Counted from the stretch's first letter, positions 41,017 to 51,823 are shown. The stretch is DNA of 64,000 nt from Rhynchopus sp. YZ270_cl-10 (GCA_964035575.1 OZ037892.1:434001-498000), one strand, 5' to 3'. Numbers and translations: made by a program. The notes: generated by a model from the sequence alone, not told the origin.

Positions 41017-41081
41017 GATAAATTGCTGTTGAGTAGTGTAGTTGCCTCAACTGTGTTGCCACAGTTGTGCAACACTCCACT
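41017..41081 (+). repeat. Hairpin family G copy
   Basis: GATAAATTGCTGTTGAGTAG, TGTAGTTGCCTCAACTGTGT, TGCCACAGTTGTGCAACACT, CCAC. TTGCCTCAACTGTG-type arms changed in parallel with CACAGTTGTGCAA. Confidence 0.7.
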
Positions 41082-41639
41082 TTCTTTTGTTCTTTTCTTT
41101 GATAAGATAACCCATCCTCGCTTTTTCTCGGTGATTTGATCCACCAATCAAAGGCGTATGAGATGACCTTTTTCTTCTTTATTTTTGTTGGTGTTGCTAA
41201 GTGTCTCGTCGGATGACAGAGAGATAAAAATAAAGTGAAGTTGACGGAGAGTCGGCACTTCATAGGGAGAGTGGTGTGAGGGAAAGCAAGGAAGAAGTGG
41301 AAGGTGTAATTTCTACTGCACAGAAGTGCAGCCAAAAGTGAGCACGGGGGCTCTCATGTCTGCACACACGTTGTGACAAAAAATTAGACAATATCATCTG
41401 CCAACTGATGTTGATATAGGGGGGCCTATGCACCGGCTATTCCTTCATTTGGCGCGGAAAATTTGGCGCCTTTCGGCAAAAAAACCCAAAAATAGGTGAA
41501 ACTACCCTATATACCTCACCAAAAATCACTTTCCGCCGGTTTTCAGGCACTTTTGACCCATTTTTCGACCTTTACATGCAAAAAAATCAAAAAATAAAGC
41601 AAAATAGCTCACAGCGCCACATAAACCGTACAGTTCCTC

Positions 41640-42745
41640 AAGGAATAGTACCACAATTTTACTTCCTGGGTAGGTGACCACTGAACATCCTCCCAAAAGT
41701 ACCCAAATTTTACTTCCTGGGTAGGTGACTAATGAACATCCTCCCAAAAGTACCCAAATTTTACTTCCTGGGTAGGTGACCACTGAACATCCTCCCAAAA
41801 GAACCACAATTTTACTTCCTGGGTAGGTGACCACTGAACATCTTCCCAAAAGTACCCAAATTTTACTTCCTGGGTAGGTGACTAGTGAACATCCTCCCAA
41901 AAGTACCCAAATTTTACTTCCTGGGTAGGTGACCACTGAACATCCTCCCAAAAGAACCACAATTTTACTTCCTGGGTAGGTGACCACTGAACATCCTCCC
42001 AAAAGTACCCAAATTTTACTTCCTGGGTAGGTGACCACTGAACATCCTCCCAAAAGTACCCAAATTTTACTTCCTGGGTAGGTGACTAATGAACATCCTC
42101 CCAAAAGTACCCAAATTTTACTTCCTGGGTAGGTGACCACTGAACATCCTCCCAAAAGAACCACAATTTTACTTCCTGGGTAGGTGACCACTGAACATCC
42201 TCCCAAAAGTACCCAAATTTTACTTCCTGGGTAGGTGACCACTGAACATCCTCCCAAAAGTACCCAAATTTTACTTCCTGGGTAGGTGACTAATGAACAT
42301 CCTCCCAAAAGTACCCAAATTTTACTTCCTGGGTAGGTGACTAATGAACATCCTCCCAAAAGTACCCAAATTTTACTTCCTGGGTAGGTGACTAATGAAC
42401 ATCTTCCCGAAAGTACCCAAATTTTACTTCCTGGGTAGGTGACTAGTGAACATCCTCCCAAAAGTGCCCAAATTTTACTTTTTGAGTAGGTGACTAATGA
42501 ACATCCTCCCAAAAGTACCAGAATTTTACTTTTTGAGTGGGGGACTTGTGAACATCCTCTGAAAAGTACCAGAATTTTACTTTTTGAGTTTGGGACTTGT
42601 GAACATCCTCTGAAAAGTGCCAGAATTTTACTTTTTGAGTGGGGGACTTGTGAACATCCTCTGAAAAGTACCAGAATTTTACTTTTTGAGTGGGGGACTT
42701 GTGAACATCCTCTGAAAAGTACCAGAAATTTACTTTTTGAGTAGG
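41640..42745 (-). repeat. 51-bp tandem repeat, about 21 units, open in one frame
   Basis: The unit TTTTACTTCCTGGGTAGGTG, ACCACTGAACATCCTCCC, AAAAGTACCCAAA repeats every 51 bases. The minus strand is open for 437 codons through the array (41526-42839), giving a 17-residue repeat of the type SKIWVLLGGCSVVTYPG. Units at 41650-42480 are nearly identical. Those at 42480-42745 form a second, more diverged subtype (SKSKILVLFRGCSQVPH). The frame has no convincing ATG or intron signals. It may be a non-coding minisatellite whose length (a multiple of three) keeps the frame open, or a repeat-protein gene. Confidence 0.85.
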
Positions 42746-43743
42746 TCCCTGTCACTCCCAGGTTAAAAAGGACACTTTTTCGCTGCAAAATATGAAAAAA
42801 ATCATACCAAAAAAAGTGTGTTTTTTTTCTCAAAAACACCTAAAAACCACCTCTGTGTGGTGGTATTGGCCTTGTGGGGGTGTTTTGGGCTCAAAAAAAA
42901 AAAAAATTTTTTTTGAAAAAAATCGAAAAAAAATTGAAAATGGCAAAGGCAAATCCAGTGCAAAATGACAATTTTCAACAAAATGTGCGTTTAAATGAGT
43001 CAACGGGCAGCATTTTGTTTAAATTTTTGCTCATTTGAGTCCACAGACTCCCAAAAAATGCATTGCCGGGGTCGTAGGTCAAAAAAGACTTAGAAATTTT
43101 AATTTAAAATCAAAAGGAGCCTAAATTACCGGTATAGGCTCCCCTAGTTGATAACAATAAAATACAACAGCATTTTCATTGAACGCAACCAAATAGGGGG
43201 GTAAAAATCTGTTTGAAAGGATTCAAAGGGAAAATACTGTTACTCAAGATCTGAACGTTGGCTTTCTTTGTGCCTAGTTTTTTAATACAGGGGGGGAAAA
43301 AAGCATATTTTACACATTCTTTTGGAGCGAGTGATTTTATACAAATATGATCAAGATTGAACAATTAATCTTCTTATTTTGTGTCTTTGATTTTTCGGAA
43401 GATTCAATTCTTTTTGATAATTTGTTGATCAATGCAGCGCCACAGTCTTCGCTGTGTGTTTTTTATTTGAGGGAAAAAGGGGGGGAAACAAAAATTTGTT
43501 GAGATTGACAGTTTGATCAAATTCCAAACTGATTGAACTATGTCTAAGCTTCTCACATCCTGAGTGGGGCCTTCCAGACTACGAGGTGATTATGTTCAGG
43601 TGATCAATCGGGTAAATTTGTGCCAAAAACGTAGCATTTACACCTTGTATGCTCAGGTTCTAACCCTCTTCTACAAACCTTCTGGTGCAGAAACAGCGCG
43701 CAACCCTGTGCACATATAAAAACCCTGTTCGTCTTTTTGTTTA

Positions 43744-44159
43744 CAGTCATCCAACAAAGGTTGGTGGGGTAAAAACCCACCAAATTTTTTCGAGACTCCA
43801 AACCCACCAACGTTTTTACCCCACCAACCTTTTTACCCACCAACCTTAGTGGTTTCTAACCTGTGTTTACCATGTACCCGCAAACCCAAAAGTGCAACAT
43901 TGACGGTGTAAACCTGCGGCAGGTTTTGTATATGGGGGCATCTTTTTTTACTTTTGCGGTATTATTTTTTCAATCTGGACCGGGTTTGGGTGGAAGTGGG
44001 GGAGGGGAGGAGGGGCATAGGGGCATAGGGGTCCACGTAAAGGAAACTCAAAAATGCAGTTCTAATCCAAAAAACCCACCAAATTTTTTCGAGACCCCAA
44101 ATCCACCAACGTTTTTACCCCACCAACCTTTTTACCCACCAACGTTTGTTGGATGACTG
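43744..44159. mobile_element. TA-flanked CAGT-ended MITE-like element (416 bp)
   Basis: The left end TA-CAGTCATCCAACAAAGG is inverted at the right end (TTTGTTGGATGACTG-TA). TA dinucleotides flank both ends. TA duplication and CAGT termini are typical of the Tc1/mariner superfamily. Inside, an AAACCCACCAAATTTTTTCG..CCACCAAC block of about 80 bp is present twice in direct orientation, near each end. There is no transposase, so it is non-autonomous. Confidence 0.75.
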
Positions 44160-44224
44160 TAGTTGTTTTTTCAAAATCGGAAATCCTAGCGGAGAGCCTG
44201 AAATGGATGTCAAAAAGAGAAGAA

Positions 44225-44286
44225 TTGTTTCATATACTTTCTTTTTCTAATGAAAAGAAGGTACAGAGGGTGCTAAAGAAGTACCC
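44225..44286 (+). repeat. Hairpin family I copy
   Basis: TTGTTTCATATACTTTCTTT, TTCTAATGAAAAGAAGGTAC, AGAGGGTGCTAAAGAAGTAC, CC. Relative to 32664 the first stem is CTTTTTC/GAAAAG instead of CTATTC/GAATAG, and the second hairpin GGGTGC/GTACCC is kept with a different loop. No direct repeats are visible at the ends. Confidence 0.75.
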
Positions 44287-44565
44287 TTGCTTTTTTTTTG
44301 GTTTGTGGAGAGAAGAAAAAAAACCCTTAGCCTGAAGTACACACGGTGGCCTGTATGAACCCTCAGGGTAGCGGGGCGCCCCAAATAGGCCACCGTCAGA
44401 AATGAGGTGAGAAGGGGAGGGAGTGGAGGTTCTAGTGCAGACAACACAACAGATGCATGGCGCAAAGAAAGCTTGAAACACGAATGTAAATCGTCAGGAA
44501 AGACAAAAGGTGGTGACCCATTTCCATTTTACTTATTTGTAAAAATAAGTACAGAAATTTGTCTT

Positions 44566-44606
44566 GAAATACAAAGCCCTGTGTGACAGTGTACTACCAG
44601 TGTACT
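44566..44606 (+). repeat. Family C repeat copy
   Basis: GAAATACAAAGCCCTGTGTG, ACAGTGTACTACCAGTGTAC. GTAC..GTAC forms the small 3' hairpin. Confidence 0.6.
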
Positions 44607-44798
44607 TTCTACTATTGTTCGGAGCGACTTTTTTTTTTTTTTCAGAACGGAAAAAAAATCTGAGTTCCGCATTTTGATGATGGCTTCTTCACCGCAAGCT
44701 ATTCGGGCACCACCATCCGGGATCTGAAAAAAGAAGAGAAAAAAAAAATGTAAGATGAATCTAACGAAGAGCAACGCTTCCGTGTGTTTAACGACCTA

Positions 44799-44902
44799 CA
44801 GTAAGACAACAAACATCGGTGGGGGTAAAAACCCCTCCTTAGAGTTTTGAAATTCCAAAATCCACCTTAGTTATTACCCCTCCGGTGTTTGTTGTCTCAC
44901 TG
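44799..44902. mobile_element. TA-flanked CAGT-ended MITE-like element (104 bp)
   Basis: The left end TA-CAGTAAGACAACAAACA and the inverted right end TGTTTGTTGTCTCACTG-TA pair through a GGTGGGGGT/ACCCCTCC-type extension. The termini CAGTnAnnCAACAAA match the 43744 element, so the two belong to one family. The centre is a short imperfect palindrome. A decayed family A hairpin (44752-44796) abuts the left TA. Confidence 0.75.
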
Positions 44903-45302
44903 TAAATAAAACCCTACACCTTCTATTTACATTGTGAGGGCTTTTGCCCGCAGCTGCGATTTTATCTTCCAGCTTGACCCTTTGTCAGGCGAAACCTAAC
45001 GACTTGTACCGCACCGTACCTTACATTCCACTGAAGAGTTGGCTAACAGGAGAACACAACATCTCTCTCTCTTGCCCTTGCCCCCATGCTGTCCGACAGT
45101 GGGGCCTCGCCCTCTCTTAGGGCTATACATGGACGTCCTAGACCGTGCATTACAACCCAAGGTATGACAGAGCGACCTCTGGCCTGATTAGACGCTGCTT
45201 CATATCTCTGAGTACAATCGCCCCCGGCAGTCACCGGCCCAGCATTTATATAGCCAGAGTTTTAATTGTTGCGCTTAGTCGGGGCCGTACCCCTCTATAG
45301 TT

Positions 45303-46353
45303 TTACCCCTCCCGTTTCCCCCCCAAATTGATGACATACTTTCGTTCTTTGTACATTGTGTCCCAGTCGAAGTTTTTGTCGTATGTGGAGTTCCTGGTTA
45401 GTTCAGCGTGGGTATCGCGGAAGAGATCTGTTAGGGCATTGTAGTCGGGCTCAACTGAGTTCTTTAGTTCCTTTGCGTAGATGAGTGCTTGGGTGAAGCA
45501 GGGTGGGAGGCCGTGGCAGAGCTCGTCTGGGGGAATGTTACGCTTTAGGTCTTCGATCGCAATGTTCGTCTCCGTTCGCGAGCGATTGCGCTTTGCTGTA
45601 TCACCTTTGATACAGGATTTCTGCCATGGAAGCTCTCCTTTACACAAATAAATCAAAACATAGCATAACGACTCCAAATCATCGCCCCTCCCATCCCCTC
45701 TCCCCCGATGCGAATTCACCGAGCAATATCGTGGCGTTCCGACACACCTTCCTGCACATTCCGTAGAATTGCCGTCCTCCAACATGGTAAATTCTTTGCA
45801 CAGCCCAAAGTCAACGATGAAGACGTTCCCCGCAGAACGTTTCTGCCCCATAACGAAGTTCGCGGGTTTGAGGTCCCGGTGGGTGAGGCCGTGGTTGTGG
45901 AGGAATTTTACGATGGGGAACATTTGGACTGCAAGCTTGCAGGTGGTTGTAACGGAGAAGCGGCCTTGGCAGTATGTCAGCAGGTCTGATAGGCTGGGGC
46001 CGAGGAGTTCCATGACCATGATGTTGCGGTTGGCCCAGGAGCCGGTGTTGAAGAGGTAAGGGATGCCGTTGACAGGGTTGGGGAGGGAGAGTATTTGGTA
46101 TGCTTGGACCTCGATGTGGTGGCGGGTGCGGAGGACGCTAGCGCGTTCGATCTTGACGGCGACGTGGATTTGCGTTACGGTGTCGCGCGCCTCATAAATC
46201 TCGCCATAGCTGCCCGACCCGATCCTGCTCACCACGCAGTACCGATCCAGCACCACGTCGCCTACATCGCAGGGCGGTTTGCTGTCCCGGCGCTGTCGGC
46301 GCCGCTGCCGTCGTCGTTCGGAGCTGTGTTGGCTCGATGCCGACAGGTTGCAG
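45303..46353 (-). CDS. Casein kinase 1-family protein kinase (5' exon not found)
   Basis: The visible exon encodes about 349 residues. An arginine-rich lead-in (SSERRRQRRRQRRDSKPP) is followed by a complete kinase domain: VVSRIGSGSYGEIYEARD, VAVKIE lysine, ELLGPSLSDLL, HRDLKPANFVMG, IVDFGLCKEF, GTPRYCSVNSHRGRGDGRGD and DDLESLCYVLIYLCKGELPW. The ELLGPSL, D-F-G and GTxRYxSxNxHxG..DDLES motifs are diagnostic of the CK1 group; the absence of an SIN motif (here SVN) and the A/S variations leave open a CK1-like or TTBK-like subfamily. There is no in-frame ATG before the domain. The frame begins after a CTTTCTTTCAAAG acceptor at 46354-46355, so at least one upstream exon, perhaps beyond the MITE at 46544, encodes the start. 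The C-terminus follows the domain closely, as in the smallest CK1s. Confidence 0.85.
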
Positions 46354-46448
46354 CTTTGAAAGAAAGTAAGTCAATTTAGCAAATCAATATAGCTCCAAAA
46401 AAAAAATCCCGAGAGAAGAGAAGAGAAGATGACAGTCCCGATTATTGC

Positions 46449-46489
46449 AAACTTTTTCAGTATAGACACCCGAGGAGGAGCTCCACTAT
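46449..46489 (+). repeat. Hairpin family F copy (diverged)
   Basis: AAACTTTTTCAGTATAGACA, CCCGAGGAGGAGCTCCACTA. ATTATTG occurs on both sides (46441 and 46488), which may be chance. Confidence 0.55.
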
Positions 46490-46543
46490 TATTGACTATT
46501 TCTTTTTCGTCTGGAAGGGGGGGAGAGGGGTAAGGGAGGGATA

Positions 46544-46814
46544 CACGACGCCTCATGTCAGAAGTGACATGTAAAATGACATGTCCCTTTTCTGACACGG
46601 CATTATGACATATGGCACGTCTTGGTAAATGTCATTCTCTGTACAGAACACACACTTTTCCATAATTTTGTTGTTCTAACCCTCCCTGAGGCCCTCTCCT
46701 CGGGGATAGGTGCGCCTCGAGAAACCTTAGAAAAGTGTGTTCTGTGCAGAGAATGACACATGTCATCGTTTTTACCATGTCATATGGCATGTCACGATGA
46801 CATGTGGCGTCGTG
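46544..46814. mobile_element. TA-flanked palindromic MITE (271 bp)
   Basis: The ends CACGACGCC(T/A)CATGTCA are inverted over roughly 100 bp per arm (including CAGAACACAC and GAGAATGACA blocks), with TA at both borders (46542-46543 and 46815-46816). A GC-richer centre contains CCTCTCCTCGGGGATAGG. There is no ORF beyond chance. TA duplication suggests Tc1/mariner-type mobilisation in trans. It lies upstream of, or within an intron of, the CK1 gene. Confidence 0.8.
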
Positions 46815-47173
46815 TAAGAGAGCGGGAAAGGGGAGAGAGAGATGTTGCTAGGCACACAGGGTTGAGGGGGAAAAAAGAGGTTGGGGGTGGGTGTTATTCG
46901 TTGTAGCGGTGGTGTTTGCAATTAAAATTTCGTTCGAGATGTGTGGAGGAGTGTGTGTGTGTGTGTGGTATGAAAGGCAGCTGGTGGGTAATTCCTAAGA
47001 GTGAAACCTTTTTTGCGCACACATTGCGTGTGTGGTTTGTGTTGTTTACAGAAAAGGAGAATCGATTTGTGAGGTAGAGAGAGCCTTTGTTGGGTTTAAC
47101 AAAAAAAGAGGGGGAAAGGAAAAGTTAGCCACCTCTTGTTGTCAAAGTAAAAGGGGAGAAGTGAAATTTTATT

Positions 47174-47203
47174 GAGTGCAAGCGCCTCAGATTATAGGCA
47201 CAA
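47174..47203 (+). repeat. Hairpin family D copy (diverged)
   Basis: GAGTGCAAGCGCCTCAGATT, ATAGGCACAA. GCCT/AGGC pairs. Confidence 0.5.
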
Positions 47204-47228
47204 ACCAAAAAGAGAAAAAAAAACTGGA

Positions 47229-47258
47229 AAGATGAATGTGTCTCTCGTGCACACATAT
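47229..47258 (+). repeat. Hairpin family B copy
   Basis: AAGATGAATGTGTCTCTCGT, GCACACATAT. The loop is the same as in families A and B. An A-rich tract follows. Confidence 0.6.
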
Positions 47259-47763
47259 TTAAAAATAAAAACTAAACCCCAGACATCATCAATCATGCCC
47301 AACTGATCTCTCTTGACAACAGTGTTCGGGAAAGATAATTGAGTTTTAAATCATTTTTTTTTGTCTGAACAGTTAAAGTGGAGATTCCACGAAAAGGTGG
47401 CAATCACACCACATTATTTTTCAGCAAAAAGAAAAAAAAAGAGAAAAAATGTAGAGAGCAGACCCACCCCCTTCGAAAACGACGCGAGATATAAAAAAAA
47501 AATAAAAATACAATCTGAGAGATTCTAACGTTGGCAGTTATTTTGTCTGGTTTTCGTACCGTAATTCGTCAAAGGGAAGAAGGGAAGAAGGGAAGAGGGG
47601 AGAAACAGTCCGTGAGGAGACAACACAGACTCTAGTATTGTACAGTAAAACCGGTCTTCTCTCTAACAAACAATGTAAAACAATCAGGCCACAAAGTATT
47701 GTGGGGGGGAAACAGTGAATCGAGTAAATGTACAAAAAAAAAAAAAAGAAAAGAAAAGTTTAT

Positions 47764-47797
47764 AAGATGAACCTAAGCCTCTCTTGCTTAGTCACCT
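47764..47797 (+). repeat. Hairpin family A copy
   Basis: AAGATGAACCTAAGC, CTCTCTT, GCTTAGTCACCT, then an A run. Confidence 0.7.
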
Positions 47798-48834
47798 GAA
47801 AAAAATAATAATAAGAGAGGTAAGATGCTCTCTTTGCCTTCTTTTGGCCTTTATTTTGATGAGGAAAATGAAAAAATACAAGGCCAGGGAGAGGCCATCC
47901 AATTAGAGGAAAAAAAAATGTGGAAATGAATGAAGAAAGAAAACTTGAAAGGATGGAGGTGACTCACTGAGGCACACAATACACACATATCATCCAAAAG
48001 AAAGAACTGAATTGATAAACAGTAGGCCAAATTTGAGTTAAATGCGTGTCATGATATCATATTCTTCACACATACGCATTCAAAAAAAGAAAAAAAACCA
48101 CCTTGGGAGTTGTGCTTAAAAGAGAAAACGAATAACGTATTTTCACCAACAAAAAGAGTAAATCGGTGAAAATAAATCTACATACAAGGATGGTGAGGGG
48201 ATTGGGAGAGAAAGGGAGGTTGAAGGAATCGCAGAAAATATGTGTAGCACGGCGAAAAACTAAAACTGGATGAGGGGAGAGAGAGGATATGGGAGCTTCG
48301 ATTGATTTCATTAACTTTGTAGTACAGTAACAACGCGCTTCAGAGTCGATATCAGGGTTGGTTTCAAACCTCTCCCCCTTTCCCCTCTATTTATGCCATC
48401 TGACGTCGACACTTTTGTTGCATAAATAAAGAAAAGGAGAACACAACTTAAACCTAAGACATCCTATCTGAGCTGGCGCTGTAAGGGGGTGGCAGGGAGG
48501 GATAGGTTATCTTTTTTTGAACAAAAGAACCAAAAAAAAAGACCAAAATTGGGACAAAAAAAATATGTGGGGAAGAAAGGAAGAGGCCAAATAACTGGCA
48601 TGGGGGGCGGGCTGATGATTTTGCATGCATCCCCCACTGTAGGTTATTGAACCAGCAGAGGGCACTTCATTGATTCCTCATCACCGTTTGTCCCCCATAC
48701 CTTATTTGGCAAATATTGAGACACACACAAAAGGGGGGGGGAGGCAGTCTGCAGACTAAGGATTGGGGGGTCGGGTAAGTAATTAATTAAATGGCTAGTC
48801 TGCACGGGGTTTCGTAACCAACAATACAGGCGAA

Positions 48835-48990
48835 AACGCCGTTATTTGCATTTTTGAGCCAATCCCAGTCAGTGGTGGGGTCAATCTGGAAAAATGGACA
48901 AAATTTTAATGACTTAAATTTTGGACAATATGAGCCCGGTCACTAATAGCTGGGGCCGATTTTCGGCCAAAAATTTCCTCAAAATCCGGG
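48835..48990 (+). repeat. GGTGGGGTCAAT dispersed repeat copy
   Basis: TTATTTGCATTTTTGAGCCA, ATCCCAGTCAGTGGTGGGGT, CAATCTGGAAAAATGGACAA, then TGAGCCCGGT. The 3' part continues with similarity to the 268-bp unit at 5643. Confidence 0.65.
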
Positions 48991-49039
48991 TTTGTAATAT
49001 TGACTTCACCTTCGGTTACCCTACAGCGGGGGGTGAAGG

Positions 49040-49180
49040 AAGGTTGTGGAAAAGGGTCCTTATTTGCATTTTTGGGATCCGCCCGTGCAGTGGTGGGGTC
49101 AATCTCGAAAATTGGACAATTTTTTGACCACTTAAATTTTGAGAAATATGAGCCCGGTTCCTTATACGTGGGGCCATTTT
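49040..49180 (+). repeat. Partial third copy of the 268-bp unit
   Basis: From AAAGGGTCCTTATTTGCATT to GGTTCCTTATACGTGGGGCC this is almost identical to 5653-5775, then it diverges. Confidence 0.75.
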
Positions 49181-49705
49181 TCAAAAAAATCGGGGTGGTA
49201 TGGTAAGTAATTAAATGAAAAAATTAGTCTGCAGTCTGGGGGGAGGGGAAGCTCACATACTCTCCCTTTTCTAGCAATTTCTCTACAGTTTTTTTTTATT
49301 CGTTATTTTTTTTCTTTTCCCCCTTCAAATACTTTCCTTATTTCAACTCAAGTACTTGAAGTGAAAAAAGGTGGGGGGAAAAAGGGTGAATAAGTACTTT
49401 GTACATCCATGCTATACACCCCAAGCCATATTTTCAAGCCACTTTTAAGTTTTGGTTTTTTTTTGGGGCTCTCCAACCGGTAAAGAGACCCCCAGATGCA
49501 AATTTTTGATCGTACGTGGCGCTTAAGGTGCATAGGGTTAACTGGACAAAGCACTCACACATACACACACTGGGGGGGTTTCTTCTTTGTCACCCTTAAC
49601 AGGCTAGAATACTGACGAACGGCACACCTCATTCCCAGACAGGCCCTGGTCTGGCACATTTTATAAAACCTTCCCCAATTAGGCTTTTCTTTTCAAGGGA
49701 GGCTG

Positions 49706-51231
49706 TCAACCCTGTGCAGGGCTCCCGGTGGCGTAGGAATCTGCAGTATTCGGCCCTCGGCTGACAGCACGCTTGGAGCTGCCACGTGGTAGAGGTGTCG
49801 TGAAGGCATTGCGCGTCGGGGTGTGGTGTGTCGGTGTTGCTGACCCGCCGTTCACCTTTGCAGGGGCACCACGAGACGGGGCTGTCCTCGCAGAAGGCCG
49901 CAACCTTGTATCTCGGTTCGACACGGGGTTGATCTTACGCTGAAGAGGAGGGGGTTGTGTTGAGACAATAACATCAAGATAAAGTCTCGAAAAGTTGAAA
50001 GTATAAAAATGCCTCGCCGTATATAGTAAACACTCTCAATAATAAGCATCTACAGTCCAAGTATCCAATATCGTTGTAATTATGTCGCTACCCCCCTTCC
50101 GATACCCAAAAAACGATATTATTAAAACCGTCAAAGTCAAGAGCGCCATTAATCGCTACATCGTACTGGGTTTCGCTTCGCGAGACACAATCACATACAA
50201 TGGAGTTCAAAGGGGGGGGAAAACAAATGGAATACCTGTGACCTAGCTGAGACCTTCCGCTTTGGTGATCGCACCCCACTCCGCCCACCGCTGCCCCCTC
50301 TGGGGGTGTTCTGCTCGCTTTTGGAGAGGCTGCGCAGCTTGCCTGCGTAGGATACTGTCTCGGCGTAGACGTCGCTGAGGTGCTGGCCCGAGGAGCCTTT
50401 GAGACGCTGCCGCACAGTCGCGTCAGGCGTGCCCTGCACATGACGTGGTGGGGAGCACTTCTTGCTCGAAGTGGTCCCCTTCACAGCGTCATGCCTGTTT
50501 GTCGCTATGCTCAGCAACCTCTCCAAACGCACCCGGCTCACCGCCTCATCCTTCACAGACAACAGGAAGTCGATCTCCTCCTGCGATGGCAGTGGTGAAT
50601 GCGGGACAGGCTCAACCTGCGTCGGCTGCGGCGACACTGGAGACACCGCACGACGTGGAGGACTGCGGTTCCGCACTGACACTGGAGACAACAGCTCTTC
50701 ATGATGTGGTGGCGGCGGTGGTGGCGGAGGTGGTGGTGGTGGCGGCACATCATGATGTTCGCTTGCCGGCGGAGAGTACCTTGTAGGTGAGATGATGAGT
50801 GGAATGCGTGGTGGCGACGGCGACGACGCACTGAGACTAGGCCCAGGCGGCGACTTGCGTGGAGACGGCTGCGGCAGTGGGTCTACATGATGTGAATAGG
50901 TTGGATGCACTGTCTGCCCATGCGGATGACACACAAAACCACACAACTTCATCGCAGTGTCTGTCAAATGATGTCGGTCCTCATGCACAGGTGGGTACCG
51001 TGGTGGAGGGTTTGGCGGCAGCGGTATTCCCTTCAGCGTCTCACTAACCACAGCCGGTCGTCCCCGCCCACTCTCCAGTCGGTTCAACCGATCCTTAAGC
51101 GTCTGGCACACAGCCCCAACCAACACTGTGTCAGCATCGGTCTTCACCCCCCGGTCCAACATGTTGTGCTTCTCATAAGGATCCGTCTCTCTGTCTATGG
51201 CAGCAAATATCTTCTGAAGGTCAAACTCCAT
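49706..51231 (-). CDS. Proline-rich protein, two exons, 409 residues, unknown
   Basis: Exon 1 (50236-51231) starts at ATG (MEFDLQKIFAAIDRETDPYE) and ends TCA CAG|GTATTC. Exon 2 (49706-49939) follows CCTCCTCTTCAG and begins RKINPVSNRD. The join is in phase 0. The first 55 residues look helical and ordered; the middle is proline- and histidine-rich with a run of about 13 prolines near residue 170; a helical segment (SQEEIDFLLSVKDEAVSRV) lies near 220-250; and the tail is basic and Ser/Thr/Pro-rich. A poly-proline run suggests binding to SH3, WW or profilin-type partners. No family is recognised. It is the gene next to the 708-residue coiled-coil protein on the same strand. Confidence 0.65.
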
Positions 51232-51823
51232 TGTCTTGCTGTCCGCTTCGGCGGGACACCTTGGGGTAAAGTAAAGGGAAGTGGAGTGGGAAAATATGAA
51301 AAATTCCTCTACAATTATCAGTCACAATACAGCCAATAGAGAGGAGAGAAAATATGTCACTTTTTTTTCTAAACTTTCTAACAATAGGGGAGGGAAAGTG
51401 GGGGGAATTGGGAGAAAACAGAGGAAGCTTGAGAGAGAATTGAGCCTCACTGTGCACATCTAGAGAGGATGACCTACCAGCCTGACCTGGCATGACGACA
51501 CTTAACCCGCACTATGGAAAGTAGGCAATAAACCCTCTGCTTCAACCCTTTACAGATAGGTGACCATAATAAATCGAAACTTCCGTATTTTGGAAGCATT
51601 TCGCACAAAAAAATCTTTCCCATGGGGGAAAAAAACTCAATGACAAGTATTTGCGTGCAAATACGTCCCTTCTGCCAAAAGGGTTAAAACAGTATTTCGT
51701 GGGGAAGTGCCATCACATCAAAACTAAAAAATTAAACTGCTAAAAAATCACAAATTCTACGAGAGAGGATGTCTATATTTAACAAAAAAACTCACCCCTT
51801 TGTCCCTCTCTCTCTCTTTTCTA
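51232..51823. other. Intergenic spacer
   Basis: A family B-like remnant (GAGAATTGAGCCTCACTGTG, CACATCT) lies at 51433-51463. The rest is unremarkable. Confidence 0.4.

Larger units (their letters stand above)
40597..45302. other. Gene-free stretch dominated by repeats
   Basis: It contains family H and G copies (40943-41081), the 51-bp tandem array (41640-42745), AT-rich unique DNA (42760-43600), two TA-flanked MITE-like elements (43744-44159 and 44799-44902), and family I, C and A copies at 44225-44796. The segment 45000-45290 is GC-richer, unique and unrecognised; no reading frame or RNA family stands out. Confidence 0.55.
46371..49705. other. Gene-free stretch with MITE and hairpin repeats
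   Basis: It holds a family F copy, a TA-flanked MITE (46544-46814), family D, B and A copies at 47174-47797, and two GGTGGGGTCAAT repeats (48835-49180). The CK1 gene's missing first exon may lie in its lower end. Nothing else is recognised. Confidence 0.5.

Noticed and set aside
45000-45290. Structured RNA gene (snRNA, SRP or U3) downstream of CK1
   Set aside because: It is GC-richer and unique, but I could not match any conserved box or core helix. Left as unrecognised sequence.
46371-46598. Coding exon on the minus strand over 46371-46598
   Set aside because: Most of it lies in the arm of the palindromic MITE and the hairpin repeat, and its frame does not match the CK1 frame.
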